Under the pieces are notes generated by a model, which ran no database searches, had not been told where the DNA came from, and saw only the letters and a list, made by a program, of their open reading frames with translations. A stretch of DNA of 49,516 bases, from the NCBI GenBank assembly GCA_016212825.1, contig JACRDS010000169.1:1-49516 (forward strand), written 5' to 3'. The stretch comes from Elusimicrobiota bacterium. Its GTDB lineage: Bacteria; Elusimicrobiota; Elusimicrobia; UBA1565; UBA9628. Of the stretch, positions 17,211 through 26,406 are shown in pieces; the first letter of the stretch is position 1, and the number at the start of each line of letters is the position of its first letter. The translations under genes were made by a program, and so were the position numbers.

Positions 17211-18515
17211 GTGGGCCTCCTCCATCCCTCGCGGCTGCCGTTCCGCCTCGCGGTCCTGCTCGCCGCCGGACTGCTGACCTACGGCAGCTACTTCGCCTAC
17301 GACAGCGTCGGCGCCCTGGCCCCGACGCTCATCCAGGCCTGGAGCACGGATCGGGAGGCCATCGGCTGGCTCTACACCATCTACAGCGTCGCGGGCATCG
17401 TCTCCGTGGTCCTGGGCGGCATGCTCACGGACCGCATCGGCACGCGCCGGGCGAGCCTCATCTTCTCGCTGCTCATCGCGGCGGGCGCCTGCATCGTGGC
17501 GGCCGCCCCCACGGTCGGGGTGGCCTGCGTGGGACGCTTCATCTTCGGAGCGGGGTCGGAGTCCCTGACCGTGGCCCAGAACGCCATCTGCGCGCGCTGG
17601 TTCCGCGACCGCGAGCTGGCCATGTCCATGGGCATGACCATCACGGTCTCCCGGCTGGGCACGCTCTTCAGCTTCAACACGGAATCGCTCCTGGCCAGCC
17701 GGTTCGGCTGGCAGGGCGCGCTCTGGGCGGCCGCGGGCTTCTGCCTCCTGAGCCTGGGCGCCAACCTCCTCTACTGCTGGATGGACAGGCATGGCGAGAA
17801 GGTCCTGGGGCTCAAGGAGGAGGGCGGCGGAGAGCAGATCTCCCCGGCCGACATCCGGCGCTTCGGCTGGTCCTATCTCTGGGTCATCCTACTCTGCTTC
17901 ACCTTCTACTCGGCGGTCTTCCCGTTCACGGCCCTGTCCACCGACTTCTTCCACGAGAAATGGGGCCTGCCCCTGACCACCGACGAGGGCGGCAGCTTCC
18001 TGGCCGCCGTGTTCTCCGACTTCCGGCACATGTTCTCCACCGCGCCTGGCAACTCATCGATCATCATCTTCGCCTCCATGGTCCTGGCGCCCTTCGTGGG
18101 GAGCTACGTGGACCGCCGCGGCCGGCGTTCCATCCTCATGATGGCGGGGTCTTTGCTCATGATACCCGCCTACCTGCTCCTGGGCTTCACGCGGGTCCCG
18201 CCGGTCTTCGCCATGCTCCTGCTGGGAGCGGCCTTCGTGCTGGTGCCGGCCGCGCTCTGGCCCGCCGTGCCGTTGGTGGTGGAGAAGAGCCGCGTGGGCA
18301 CGGCCTTCGGGCTGATGACCATGCTCCAGAACGTGGGCCTGGCCCTGTTCCCCTGGCTCAACGGGAAGCTGCGCGACCTGACGCACGACTACCGGGCCAG
18401 CATGGCGATGTTCGCGGCGCTGGGTCTGGCGGGATTGGCCTTCTCCATCCTCCTCAAGCTGGAGGACCGCCGCTCGGGCGGGACGCTCGACGCCGGGCTC
18501 GCCGAGACGCCCTAG
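17211..18515 (+). CDS. Major facilitator superfamily (MFS) transporter
   Basis: A 434-aa inner-membrane carrier with about 12 hydrophobic helices. After the second helix is the family loop 'GGMLTDRIGTRRAS', and a second half-signature, 'GSYVDRRGRRSILM', follows the central loop, as in two-fold symmetric MFS proteins. The start is GTG, 4 nt past the Yip1-type gene's stop, so the two are probably translated from one message. The 3' end overlaps the convergent barrel gene by 4 nt: the CTAG at 18512-18515 gives both stop codons. The substrate cannot be inferred; organic anion or nitrate/nitrite-like and opine-like carriers share this general form. Confidence 0.9.
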   Translation: MGLLHPSRLPFRLAVLLAAGLLTYGSYFAYDSVGALAPTLIQAWSTDREAIGWLYTIYSVAGIVSVVLGGMLTDRIGTRRASLIFSLLIAAGACIVAAAPTVGVACVGRFIFGAGSESLTVAQNAICARWFRDRELAMSMGMTITVSRLGTLFSFNTESLLASRFGWQGALWAAAGFCLLSLGANLLYCWMDRHGEKVLGLKEEGGGEQISPADIRRFGWSYLWVILLCFTFYSAVFPFTALSTDFFHEKWGLPLTTDEGGSFLAAVFSDFRHMFSTAPGNSSIIIFASMVLAPFVGSYVDRRGRRSILMMAGSLLMIPAYLLLGFTRVPPVFAMLLLGAAFVLVPAALWPAVPLVVEKSRVGTAFGLMTMLQNVGLALFPWLNGKLRDLTHDYRASMAMFAALGLAGLAFSILLKLEDRRSGGTLDAGLAETP

Positions 18516-19759
18516 AACCTCACGCTGGCCCCGCCGAAGATCCCCCCGAGCTCCGCGGTGGCGAAGTCCAGGGAGACGTCCGTGGTGGTGCCGTCGGCGT
18601 TGTAGTACCGGCGGCTGCCCGTGCGCGTGTAGAAATAGAGCCGCTGGTAGCCGGCCTCCAGGCGCAGCCACCTCCAGTCCCATCCGCCGGTGATCGCGAA
18701 ATGGACGGCCGTGGCCCCGGCGGAATCCTTGAAGTTCGGGGCGGCGGGGCGCAGCAGGACGGCCTGCTGCATGGCGCCGAGCGTCCCCAGGGCGCCCTGG
18801 AAGTTGTCATGGCCGGTGCCGCGGTAGCTCATGATCGGGGAATAGACGAACAGCGCCTCCATCGAGAAGCCGTAGAAGCCCGAGACCTCGTCGCGCAGAG
18901 CCAGGTGGGGCCCGCTGAAGACCCCCTCGTAGGAAGAGTCGTAGCCCGCGATGGCTCCGGCGCCCAGCGCCGGCTGGTAGTACTTTCCCGCGTTGCCCAG
19001 GACCACGAGCTTCGTCATGCGGGAGTACTGCCGGTAGCGCTGTCCTCCGAGACCGATGTCGAGACTGTGCCGCAGCTTGAAATAGTCCGTCCCCCCGATG
19101 ATCCCGTCCCAGGCGCGCAGGTACAGGGTGCCGGAGATCCAATCGCGGCGCGCGTCCAGGTCGGCGCCCGCGACCAGGTCGTCCTCGTGGTCCGGATGGT
19201 ACCACTTGGTGTCCGTGGGGATGTAGGTCAGGGGGTTGGCGTCCTTGGCGTCGACCCAGTAGCGGTCGCGGTAGGACCCGGAATGCCGACTCTGTCCGTA
19301 TTCGGCCTGGAACGAGAGCCAGGGCAGCGGCGCGACCTCCGCGCCGTTGACGAGCATGAGCCCATCGGACCGGTGCTCCTGGGTCTCCCCGAGATGGACC
19401 GTCAGGCCGGCCGGCGTGACCTGAGCGGGAGGGACCATGAATGTGAAGCGCGTGTCGAGAGAGCCGCTGGTCAGCCAGGCGCGGGAGCGCAGGACGAACT
19501 TGGGGCGGGAGTGCTCCTCCTGGTCCTCGAAGACCGGCCTCTTCCTCGGCGGACGGACCACCGCCGGGAGTTCCTCGCGCGGCTCGGCTTCAGCCGGAGC
19601 CGAAGCGGCCGCCTTCGGGGCGGCCTTCTCCGGGGAGACCCTGGGCGAGGGCGCCGCGCGGTTGAATTTGGGGAGAAGCTCGGGATCCCCCGCGCCTGCC
19701 AGGGCGATGCCGGGCGCGGACAATACCAAAACGAGCGCGAGCAGACGCGCTTCCCTCAT
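18512..19759 (-). CDS. Predicted outer-membrane beta-barrel protein
   Basis: A 415-aa protein from the ATG at 19759; a longer frame to 19825 would bury the signal peptide. The signal peptide (about 1-21) ends ALA-G. A Pro/Ala/Glu-rich periplasmic-looking linker (about 25-85) is followed by long amphipathic strands ('WLSFQAEYGQSRHSGSYRDRYW', trimmed: AEYGQSR and RLEAGYQRLYFY) and the chain ends '...GGASVRF', a C-terminal Phe as in BAM-assembled barrels. No named family was recognised; the aromatic, Asp-rich loops recall omptin-like or porin-like barrels. It is convergent with the MFS gene and shares its stop (CTAG). Confidence 0.65.
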   Translation of the reverse strand: MREARLLALVLVLSAPGIALAGAGDPELLPKFNRAAPSPRVSPEKAAPKAAASAPAEAEPREELPAVVRPPRKRPVFEDQEEHSRPKFVLRSRAWLTSGSLDTRFTFMVPPAQVTPAGLTVHLGETQEHRSDGLMLVNGAEVAPLPWLSFQAEYGQSRHSGSYRDRYWVDAKDANPLTYIPTDTKWYHPDHEDDLVAGADLDARRDWISGTLYLRAWDGIIGGTDYFKLRHSLDIGLGGQRYRQYSRMTKLVVLGNAGKYYQPALGAGAIAGYDSSYEGVFSGPHLALRDEVSGFYGFSMEALFVYSPIMSYRGTGHDNFQGALGTLGAMQQAVLLRPAAPNFKDSAGATAVHFAITGGWDWRWLRLEAGYQRLYFYTRTGSRRYYNADGTTTDVSLDFATAELGGIFGGASVRF

Positions 19760-19812
19760 AGCACGGGTATTTTGACTGCTGCGTGTTGCATTTTCTTTGC
19801 GGAGGATGCCCC

Positions 19813-19841
19813 TTGAAAATACCACTTTACGGGGCTACACT
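19813..19841 (+). promoter_or_regulatory. Sigma70-type promoter for the HEMTH protein gene
   Basis: TTGAAA (19813-19818) and TACACT (19836-19841) are 17 nt apart. Transcription would start near 19848. An AGGGAG ribosome site (about 19849-19854) and the ATG at 19860 follow. Confidence 0.65.
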
Positions 19842-19859
19842 TCTGTCCAGGGAGACCCC

Positions 19860-21443
19860 ATGGAGTCCCGCTCCCGCGGCGCGGTCGTCCTGTGCCTGGC
19901 GCTCTTCGGCGCCCTGCTCCCATTCCCCGGCGCCGCGGCCGAGTGCCCCCCCCTCGACGCCCAGACCGAGTCCGTCTGGGGACTGCGGGCCGAGAACTGG
20001 GACAAAGCCTGCGCGGATGGGCGGGACCTCGACCAATACCTGCGCCAGGTCAAAGCTGAGTTTTCCATAGACTGCGCGGGCCGTTTCCCGAGCCTCCCAA
20101 AGGAACTCGTCATCCAGGAGTGCCTCCAGGGCGTCCCGGGCCGAGAGCGCCTTCAGGCGCTCTTGGGAGGCGGCCCGGCCGCCGGCCCGACAGGCTCTGG
20201 CGCGACGCGGATGGCGCTCCAGAGCCGCCCGGCCGCCGGCCTGCAGAAGCTGGAGGCCGAAGGGCTCGACGCCGGGAGCCTGGACGGCTTCTACACCGGC
20301 TCCGCGGCTCTGCCGGTCCTGCAGACCGGCTTCGTCGCTCGGGCCGGGCCCGCGGCAGAGCCCAGGGTGGAACTGGGCCGCAGCGTCATCATCGACCCGA
20401 AGCTCTCGAAAGACGAGGCGTCCTTCGCCCGTTCCATCCTCGAGCGCATGCAGGGCTGCAGCGAAGGCCGCGCCATCTTGAGCGGTCTGGTCACCGAGGG
20501 GAAGGCCCGGAAGACCTCCTTCAAGGTCACCTTTAAAGATTATCCGGACACCGTGATCGTGCGCAAGGGAGACATCGAGGACCTCAAGGGAGGGGAGTAC
20601 GGAGAGGCGTCCACCGAAGACCGCGCCCTCTACCTCAACCGGGCCCTGCTCAAGTTCCGCAGCCGCGAATCGGCCATCGACAACACGGTCGGCACAGCCG
20701 CTCACGAGATGACGCACCTCTGGCGCGCGGCCCGCGTCAAGCGCACCATGCCGCATTACTACGAGGTCTTCGACATGGACCTGGGCGACGAGTTCGGGGC
20801 CCGGCTCAAAGGCCAGCTGGTCGGAGCTCAGACCCACCGCGGCACGGCCACCGTGGACACCGAGGACGCCCGGGACATGCTCTCCGACCCCGACAATTAC
20901 CGGGAGCGCATGAAGCTCTGGAGCCCGGTCTACGCCGTGAGCCTGGACCTCTCCGAGATGCAGGACCCACGCGCGGCCTATGCGGCGCGGCTCAAGGCCT
21001 TGAAGACCTCCCTGGAGGACCTCAAGCGCGGGCAGAAAGAGCAGCCGCTCGTGCTCAAGCGCATCGGCCATTTCTGCAAGGCGCACAAGGAGGACGACTA
21101 TTGCGGCCGCTTCTCCGAGCTCGAGGCCGAGACCAGGGCCAACATCAAGACCTATCCCCACGACATCCAAGAAGCGGAGTCGGCCATGAAGCAGGTGGCC
21201 GATCAGCTCGCTATGCTCGAGACCCAGGACGGCAAGAGGCTCATGAAGCTGCTCAAGCGCGCCGCGGCCGACTCCAAGTACCGGACCCTGAGGCAGGAAG
21301 ACCAGGACGACCTGGCCCGCCTGCGCGCGGAGGCCGCGAAGCGGCCTCTCCCGAAGCCCAAGAAGACGCCCGGCCAGATCGACCGCGAAGGGCTCGACGC
21401 CTTGGCGGCAGGAGACAAGGAGCATGCCCAGGAACTGGAGTAG
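19860..21443 (+). CDS. Secreted HExxH (zincin-like) putative metallopeptidase
   Basis: A 527-aa protein with a signal peptide (about 1-28, ending GAAA). The centre holds a zincin motif, AAHEMTHLWRAARV (H282, E283, H286), followed by 'YYEVFDMDLGDEFGARLKGQ', whose acidic residues could supply the third zinc ligand. The N-terminal third contains several Cys ('ECPPLDAQ', 'DCAGRF', 'IQECLQG') that may form disulphides. The C-terminal 150 residues are charged and helical. No MEROPS family was recognised. The start is chosen at 19860 because a good promoter and AGGGAG lie in front of it and the signal peptide starts there. Its 3' end overlaps the next gene by 20 nt. Confidence 0.7.
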   Translation: MESRSRGAVVLCLALFGALLPFPGAAAECPPLDAQTESVWGLRAENWDKACADGRDLDQYLRQVKAEFSIDCAGRFPSLPKELVIQECLQGVPGRERLQALLGGGPAAGPTGSGATRMALQSRPAAGLQKLEAEGLDAGSLDGFYTGSAALPVLQTGFVARAGPAAEPRVELGRSVIIDPKLSKDEASFARSILERMQGCSEGRAILSGLVTEGKARKTSFKVTFKDYPDTVIVRKGDIEDLKGGEYGEASTEDRALYLNRALLKFRSRESAIDNTVGTAAHEMTHLWRAARVKRTMPHYYEVFDMDLGDEFGARLKGQLVGAQTHRGTATVDTEDARDMLSDPDNYRERMKLWSPVYAVSLDLSEMQDPRAAYAARLKALKTSLEDLKRGQKEQPLVLKRIGHFCKAHKEDDYCGRFSELEAETRANIKTYPHDIQEAESAMKQVADQLAMLETQDGKRLMKLLKRAAADSKYRTLRQEDQDDLARLRAEAAKRPLPKPKKTPGQIDREGLDALAAGDKEHAQELE

Positions 21444-21963
21444 GGCGGTCCTGGCCGCTCTGGCGCTGTCCCTCTGCGCCGCGGCTCCGGCGCCGGACGG
21501 CCGCTGGAGGAAGCAGCCCGTGGAAAAGCTCTTCGACTGCGAGTTCCCCAAGGATTGGTCCGTCAAGCCCCTGACCTCCGAGGCCGCGGGCTTCGTCCTC
21601 ACGGACGGGGTCATCCGCATCAGCGCGGTGCGCCACGAGGGACGGCAGGCGCGCTTCGCCGACCCGCAGGCCTTCCTCAAGGACGCCGAGGCGCTGGGCG
21701 GCCCGCTCAAGAAGCTCGGGATGACCGAGGTCGCGCAGCGCAATTGCGTCCGCTATCAGAGGCGGTCCGAGCGCCGGCCCCGGGCGAAGGGCCGCGAGTC
21801 GGCGGAGTACCTCTACGAGGAGTTCGTGCTGCGCCCGGACGTGAAAGGCTTCTGGGCGCTCAAGCTGCAGAGCGCCTCTCGCGTCTACCTGCGGACGCCG
21901 CGCGGCCTGGAGGAGTGGAAGAGGTTCCTGGCCACCTTCCGGCCCCTCGGGCCGCCGTCCTGA
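21424..21963 (+). CDS. Small secreted protein, unknown function
   Basis: A 179-aa protein with a signal peptide (about 1-22, ending AAAPA). The mature domain begins 'KQPVEKLFDCEFPKDWSV', a pattern seen in small periplasmic proteins of the PsbP/DUF1795 type, where a short strand-rich domain follows 'F.IeyP..W'. It ends 'EEWKRFLATFRPL', also typical of that fold class. It overlaps the HEMTH peptidase gene by 20 nt and so is translationally coupled to it. Function unknown; a fold call is tentative. Confidence 0.65.
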   Translation: MPRNWSRAVLAALALSLCAAAPAPDGRWRKQPVEKLFDCEFPKDWSVKPLTSEAAGFVLTDGVIRISAVRHEGRQARFADPQAFLKDAEALGGPLKKLGMTEVAQRNCVRYQRRSERRPRAKGRESAEYLYEEFVLRPDVKGFWALKLQSASRVYLRTPRGLEEWKRFLATFRPLGPPS

Positions 21964-21969
21964 ACGGCC

Positions 21970-24624
21970 CTACTTCTTCTCGCCGCTCTTCTTGCCGCCG
22001 TCGGCCCCATCGCGGCCCGCCGCGACCAGCTCGTCGAGGGTCTGCAGGGAGACCTGCCGCGAGATGACGCCCATGTCGTGCGGCACGCCCGGGCCCACGC
22101 CCTTGAGCACGGCCAGGCGGATGCGGGAGAGCTCGCCTTCCACGCGCGCGTTGAGCTCGTTGAGCTCCGCGATCTCCTCCGGGGTCAGGATGCGGTCCTC
22201 GGTCACCATGCGGTCGCGCAAAGCCAGGACCCGCTCCCGAGCGGCGCGCACCGCGTCGAGACGCCGCGCGTGGCGCCCCGCGCTGTCCGCGATGCGCAGC
22301 TTGATGTAGTCGAGGCTGCGCAGGGCGATCTGCTCGTCCACGATGCTCAGGCCCAGCTTGAGCTCCAGGGCCTTGTAGCGCGCGCGCAGCTCGTCGGAGG
22401 CGGAGTCGCCCTGGCGGAGGATCTCGGCGGCCAGGACCGCCAGCTCGCACTCCACGGGCACGCGCTCCGTGCGCAACCGGGCCATGCTCTGGGAAGCCCG
22501 GCGCAGGTGCGCGATGTAGGAGTCCGGGTTCTCCTGGATCTCCAGCTCGCGGCTCGCCGGTCCCACGACCACGCGGTGCGTGGCCATGGCTGCGAAGGCC
22601 TCGAGCCGGCGCGGGATGGAGAGCGAGCGGATGAAGTTCGGGATGGAATAGAGGACCCGGCCGACCTTCTCCCAGAGGCTCATGCGCGACCAGGGCTTGC
22701 GGCGGTTGAACAGAGGCGAGCCCAGCGCGGTGTTGGGGATGCGGTAGTGCTCGGGGCCGGCGTGGACTGGGCGGTCGAAGACGAGGAGGCCGAGGCCTTC
22801 CGGGGGGACCTTGTTCTCGAGCAGGCCGCGGCTGAGCAGGCCGATGAACTCCAGGGCCTTGTCCGCGGGCGCCTGCACCCCGCTCTCCGCGATGGGGAAG
22901 CCCGCGGCGCGCAGGATCTGGGTCACCAGGCTGATGCAGTTGGTCATGCCCTCCGCGTTGAGGAAGCTGTAGCGGTCCTCGCCCTTGAGGTGGCGGGCGT
23001 CGATGTAGGCGGCCACGCGGCGCATGGCCGCCAGGCCGGCCTCGTCCACCGCGCTGCGCAGGACGAAGTCCACTACGGGGGAGACCGCGGTCTCGCCCAG
23101 GGGGATGGCCTGCCCGTCGGCTCCCGGAAGGTACCAGAGGGTGTAGAGGTACTCGGCCAAAGTCATCTGGCTGCCTTCGCCCAGGCCGCCGGAGAAGGAG
23201 CCGCCGTCGTTGTACTGCACGGTCCAGACCAGGATCTTGCCGGAGTCGTCGGTCACGGCCATGCCGAAGTGGCCGAAGGCGTTGGCGTCGCCCTTGCTCT
23301 TGACCCCGTTGCCGTTGGTCATGAGGAAGTGCACGTCGTAGCGGCCCCGCACCGGCGAGGGCGGCGCGGCCTTGGCCACGGCCTCGGCCACCTTGGGCTC
23401 GAAGTCCTTGACCGAGACCCCGCCCATCTCCATGAAGTTGTCCGGCAGGCGGACCAGCTTGGGCGCTTGGCCCAGGGCCGCCTTGAGGTTGGGCTGCTCC
23501 GAGAGCGCCACGTGCGGCGCGTCCGTGAGCCAGGGTTCGGCGAAGAGGGCCAGGTTGATGCCGGAGGCGTCCGGGGGCGCCTGGCGGGACTTCCAGATGA
23601 CGGGCAGGCTCTTGTGGTAGCCCATGCGCTTCATGAGCCCGACGACTCGGGAGGTCTCGGGGTCGTCGGTGGAGAGCACGTCGACGCCGCGCTCCGAGAG
23701 CGCGGCGGCCAGGGCGTGGGCCTTGCGGCGCAGCCCGGCTGTGGCCCTGTCGTCGGCCTGGCCGGTCAGGCGCATCAGGGCCTTGGTGCCCAGGCGGGCG
23801 AAGAAGCCCATGTCCTCGTCCTTCTTGGCTGCGCCATGGCCGGCGGCGTGGGCCGCCTCGAGCAGGTCCTGGAGCGCGGCGTGCTCGCCCTTCATGCCGG
23901 CCGCGTCCTGCGCGAGCCCGCCGTCCCGGCCCAGGTCGAGGTAGCGGCGGTAGGGCAGCTGCAGCGGATCGCTGAGCACGGACGGATCGAGCGAGGCGCG
24001 CGGCATGTCCACGGAGACCGCGCGCCGGGCGGCGAAGCCGAAGGGCACGCCCGCGGCCAGCCCGAAGTCGCGCATGCGGCGGAAGACCTCGTAGAGCTCC
24101 TGGTTGGAGGTCAGCACCAGGCCGGCGCCTTCCTGCTTCAGGCGCGCCTCGAGCGCGGCCAGCGCCTCGCGGCTGGTGTCGGGCTTGGGCCCGTCCTTCT
24201 CCTCTGTGAAGGCCAACAGGGCCTTGTCGTGGTAGTAGACCACGTCGATGCCGGGATTGGTCTGGCGCACCCGGGCCAGGACGTCCTGGGAGCGCTGTAG
24301 CTCCTCGGCCGAGGCATAGACGAACCACATCTTGGCCACGGGGCCCGGATCGGGCTGGGTGCGGGTGACGGCGCCGGTGATCTCGCCGAAGGTCTTTCCC
24401 GCGGCGGCCGGGGCCGGAGCCGAGAGCGAAGGCTCGAGCAGAGAGGCGCGGCCCAGGCTCAGGCCGGAGAATGGCTGGGAAAGCTCTCGGACCGGGGAGG
24501 CGAAACCGGCGGGCAGGGCCGGGATGCCGGCCTTGGCGGCCTGGGTCCGGATGGTCTGGCCGGCCTGCGCCGAGAGAGATAGGGAACAGATGATGGCGGA
24601 AAGGAGGCAAAGATTCCTGATCAT
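21970..24624 (-). CDS. Large exported protein with DUF4105/Lnb-like H...C core
   Basis: An 884-aa protein from the ATG at 24624; the open frame extends to a TTG at 24645 but the signal peptide (MIRNLCLLSAIICSLSLSAQA) starts here. A Pro/Ala-rich leader is followed by an alpha/beta region (about 70-420) of unknown kind. The core (about 435-640) has 'NAFGHFGMAV' (H452), 'YNDGGSFSGGLG', and 'YSFLNAEGMTNCISL' (C563). That order of His, glycine-rich strand and NC motif recalls the DUF4105/Lnb N-terminal family of papain-like periplasmic proteins. The tail (about 690-860) is helical and likely coiled coil, ending in a Lys/Gly-rich stretch. If the comparison holds, it is a cysteine hydrolase acting in the periplasm or outside. 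Its substrate is unknown. Confidence 0.55.
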   Translation of the reverse strand: MIRNLCLLSAIICSLSLSAQAGQTIRTQAAKAGIPALPAGFASPVRELSQPFSGLSLGRASLLEPSLSAPAPAAAGKTFGEITGAVTRTQPDPGPVAKMWFVYASAEELQRSQDVLARVRQTNPGIDVVYYHDKALLAFTEEKDGPKPDTSREALAALEARLKQEGAGLVLTSNQELYEVFRRMRDFGLAAGVPFGFAARRAVSVDMPRASLDPSVLSDPLQLPYRRYLDLGRDGGLAQDAAGMKGEHAALQDLLEAAHAAGHGAAKKDEDMGFFARLGTKALMRLTGQADDRATAGLRRKAHALAAALSERGVDVLSTDDPETSRVVGLMKRMGYHKSLPVIWKSRQAPPDASGINLALFAEPWLTDAPHVALSEQPNLKAALGQAPKLVRLPDNFMEMGGVSVKDFEPKVAEAVAKAAPPSPVRGRYDVHFLMTNGNGVKSKGDANAFGHFGMAVTDDSGKILVWTVQYNDGGSFSGGLGEGSQMTLAEYLYTLWYLPGADGQAIPLGETAVSPVVDFVLRSAVDEAGLAAMRRVAAYIDARHLKGEDRYSFLNAEGMTNCISLVTQILRAAGFPIAESGVQAPADKALEFIGLLSRGLLENKVPPEGLGLLVFDRPVHAGPEHYRIPNTALGSPLFNRRKPWSRMSLWEKVGRVLYSIPNFIRSLSIPRRLEAFAAMATHRVVVGPASRELEIQENPDSYIAHLRRASQSMARLRTERVPVECELAVLAAEILRQGDSASDELRARYKALELKLGLSIVDEQIALRSLDYIKLRIADSAGRHARRLDAVRAARERVLALRDRMVTEDRILTPEEIAELNELNARVEGELSRIRLAVLKGVGPGVPHDMGVISRQVSLQTLDELVAAGRDGADGGKKSGEKK

Positions 24625-24646
24625 AGTGGAAAGATAGTACTCCAAC

Positions 24647-24708
24647 AGGGGCTTGAGCCCCTAGAGACCTTGGTCCCAGACGAGCGCCGACAGACGGCCT
24701 AGGCCGTC
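24647..24708. repeat. Two perfect intergenic palindromes
   Basis: AGGGGCT-TG-AGCCCCT (24647-24662) and GACGGCCTAGGCCGTC (24693-24708, uninterrupted 16 bp) lie between two divergent genes for exported proteins. The second is placed where the -35 of the plus-strand gene would be, so it could be an operator. Confidence 0.6.
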
Positions 24709-24728
24709 CTGGGCCGCCTCCGAGATGA

Positions 24729-24734
24729 TATGAT
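24729..24734 (+). promoter_or_regulatory. -10 box for the Cys-rich repeat gene
   Basis: TATGAT is followed by 6 nt (AGCGGC) and the ATG at 24741. There is no Shine-Dalgarno and no good -35. This matches the leaderless pattern seen elsewhere in the window. Confidence 0.45.
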
Positions 24735-24740
24735 AGCGGC

Positions 24741-25331
24741 ATGGACAAGATATCATGGACGCTCATGGCAGTGATGCTGGCCGCAGCGGCTCACGCGCAG
24801 ACGGAACAGCCGGCCGCGGTGAGCCCTTCGACCATGACGGCCCCGGCGGCGCAGCCTCCCGCGGCCGAGGCGCCTCCCCCGCCGGCCAAACCAAGGCCGG
24901 TCCTCTACGGCGACCCCTGCCGCTCCGACCTGGAGAGGTTCTGCACCGGCAACCAGCCCCAGGCCATCAAGATGAGGTGCCTGGACTCCCGCGAGCCCGA
25001 GTTCTCCAAGGCCTGCCAGAAGCGCCGCGCGGAGCTGCGCGAGCTGCGCACCGCCTGCCAGGCGGTCATCGAGCAGAACTGCCGCTACGTCCCGCTCCTC
25101 GCGGACGCGATCTTGAACTGCCTGCAGGAGCACGAGGGAACGGTCTTGGACAAGTGCAGGAGCCTGCGCGAGAAGGCGCTGGACGCCTCGCGCTATGTGG
25201 CCAAGGCCTGCCAGGGCGACCTCAAGAAGCTCTGCAAGGACGTGCCCATGAACGGCTTCAAGATAGCCCAGTGCCTGCAGGAGCACGAGGCCGAGCTGTC
25301 CAAGCCCTGTCTCGAAGGCGCGGAAAAGTAG
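24741..25331 (+). CDS. Secreted Cys-rich repeat protein (Cys_rich_FGFR / GLG1-like repeats)
   Basis: A 196-aa protein with a signal peptide (about 1-20), a Pro/Ala linker, then about three repeats of about 45 residues with the spacing C-x3-L-x3-C ... C-L ... C: 'CRSDLERFCTG', 'CQAVIEQNCRY', 'CQGDLKKLCKD', each followed by 'CLQEHE'-type segments. This repeat is that of PF00839, first described in Golgi glycoprotein 1 and also found in many environmental bacteria. The conserved Cys presumably pair outside the cytoplasm. The binding partner is unknown. It is divergent from the Lnb-like gene and convergent with cysK, 7 nt apart. Confidence 0.8.
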   Translation: MDKISWTLMAVMLAAAAHAQTEQPAAVSPSTMTAPAAQPPAAEAPPPPAKPRPVLYGDPCRSDLERFCTGNQPQAIKMRCLDSREPEFSKACQKRRAELRELRTACQAVIEQNCRYVPLLADAILNCLQEHEGTVLDKCRSLREKALDASRYVAKACQGDLKKLCKDVPMNGFKIAQCLQEHEAELSKPCLEGAEK

Positions 25332-25338
25332 GCCGGCG

Positions 25339-26304
<966 letters not shown>

Positions 26305-26392
26305 GGCGCCTCCTCTATGCCGGTATAGTCTACCCATCCTGAGGCGGGCAGGCAATGAGTTCGGTCATGCCTCCGGCGGCGCGCAAATGCGC

Positions 26393-26398
26393 TATCAT
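26393..26398 (+). promoter_or_regulatory. -10 box for the ABC transporter operon
   Basis: TATCAT is followed by 8 nt and the ATG at 26407, without a ribosome site. The -35 position is GC-rich and off consensus. A leaderless or nearly leaderless message is likely. Confidence 0.4.
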
Positions 26399-26406
26399 AT
26401 GGCCCG

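Noticed and set aside
21424-21963. Treating the 179-aa protein as a lipoprotein
   Set aside because: The signal peptide has a Cys (LCAAAP), but the residues before it do not form a proper lipobox.
22078-24300. Plus-strand frame of about 740 codons antisense to the Lnb-like gene
   Set aside because: No recognisable domain; composition typical of the antisense of a GC-rich gene; the minus strand has a signal peptide and conserved motifs.
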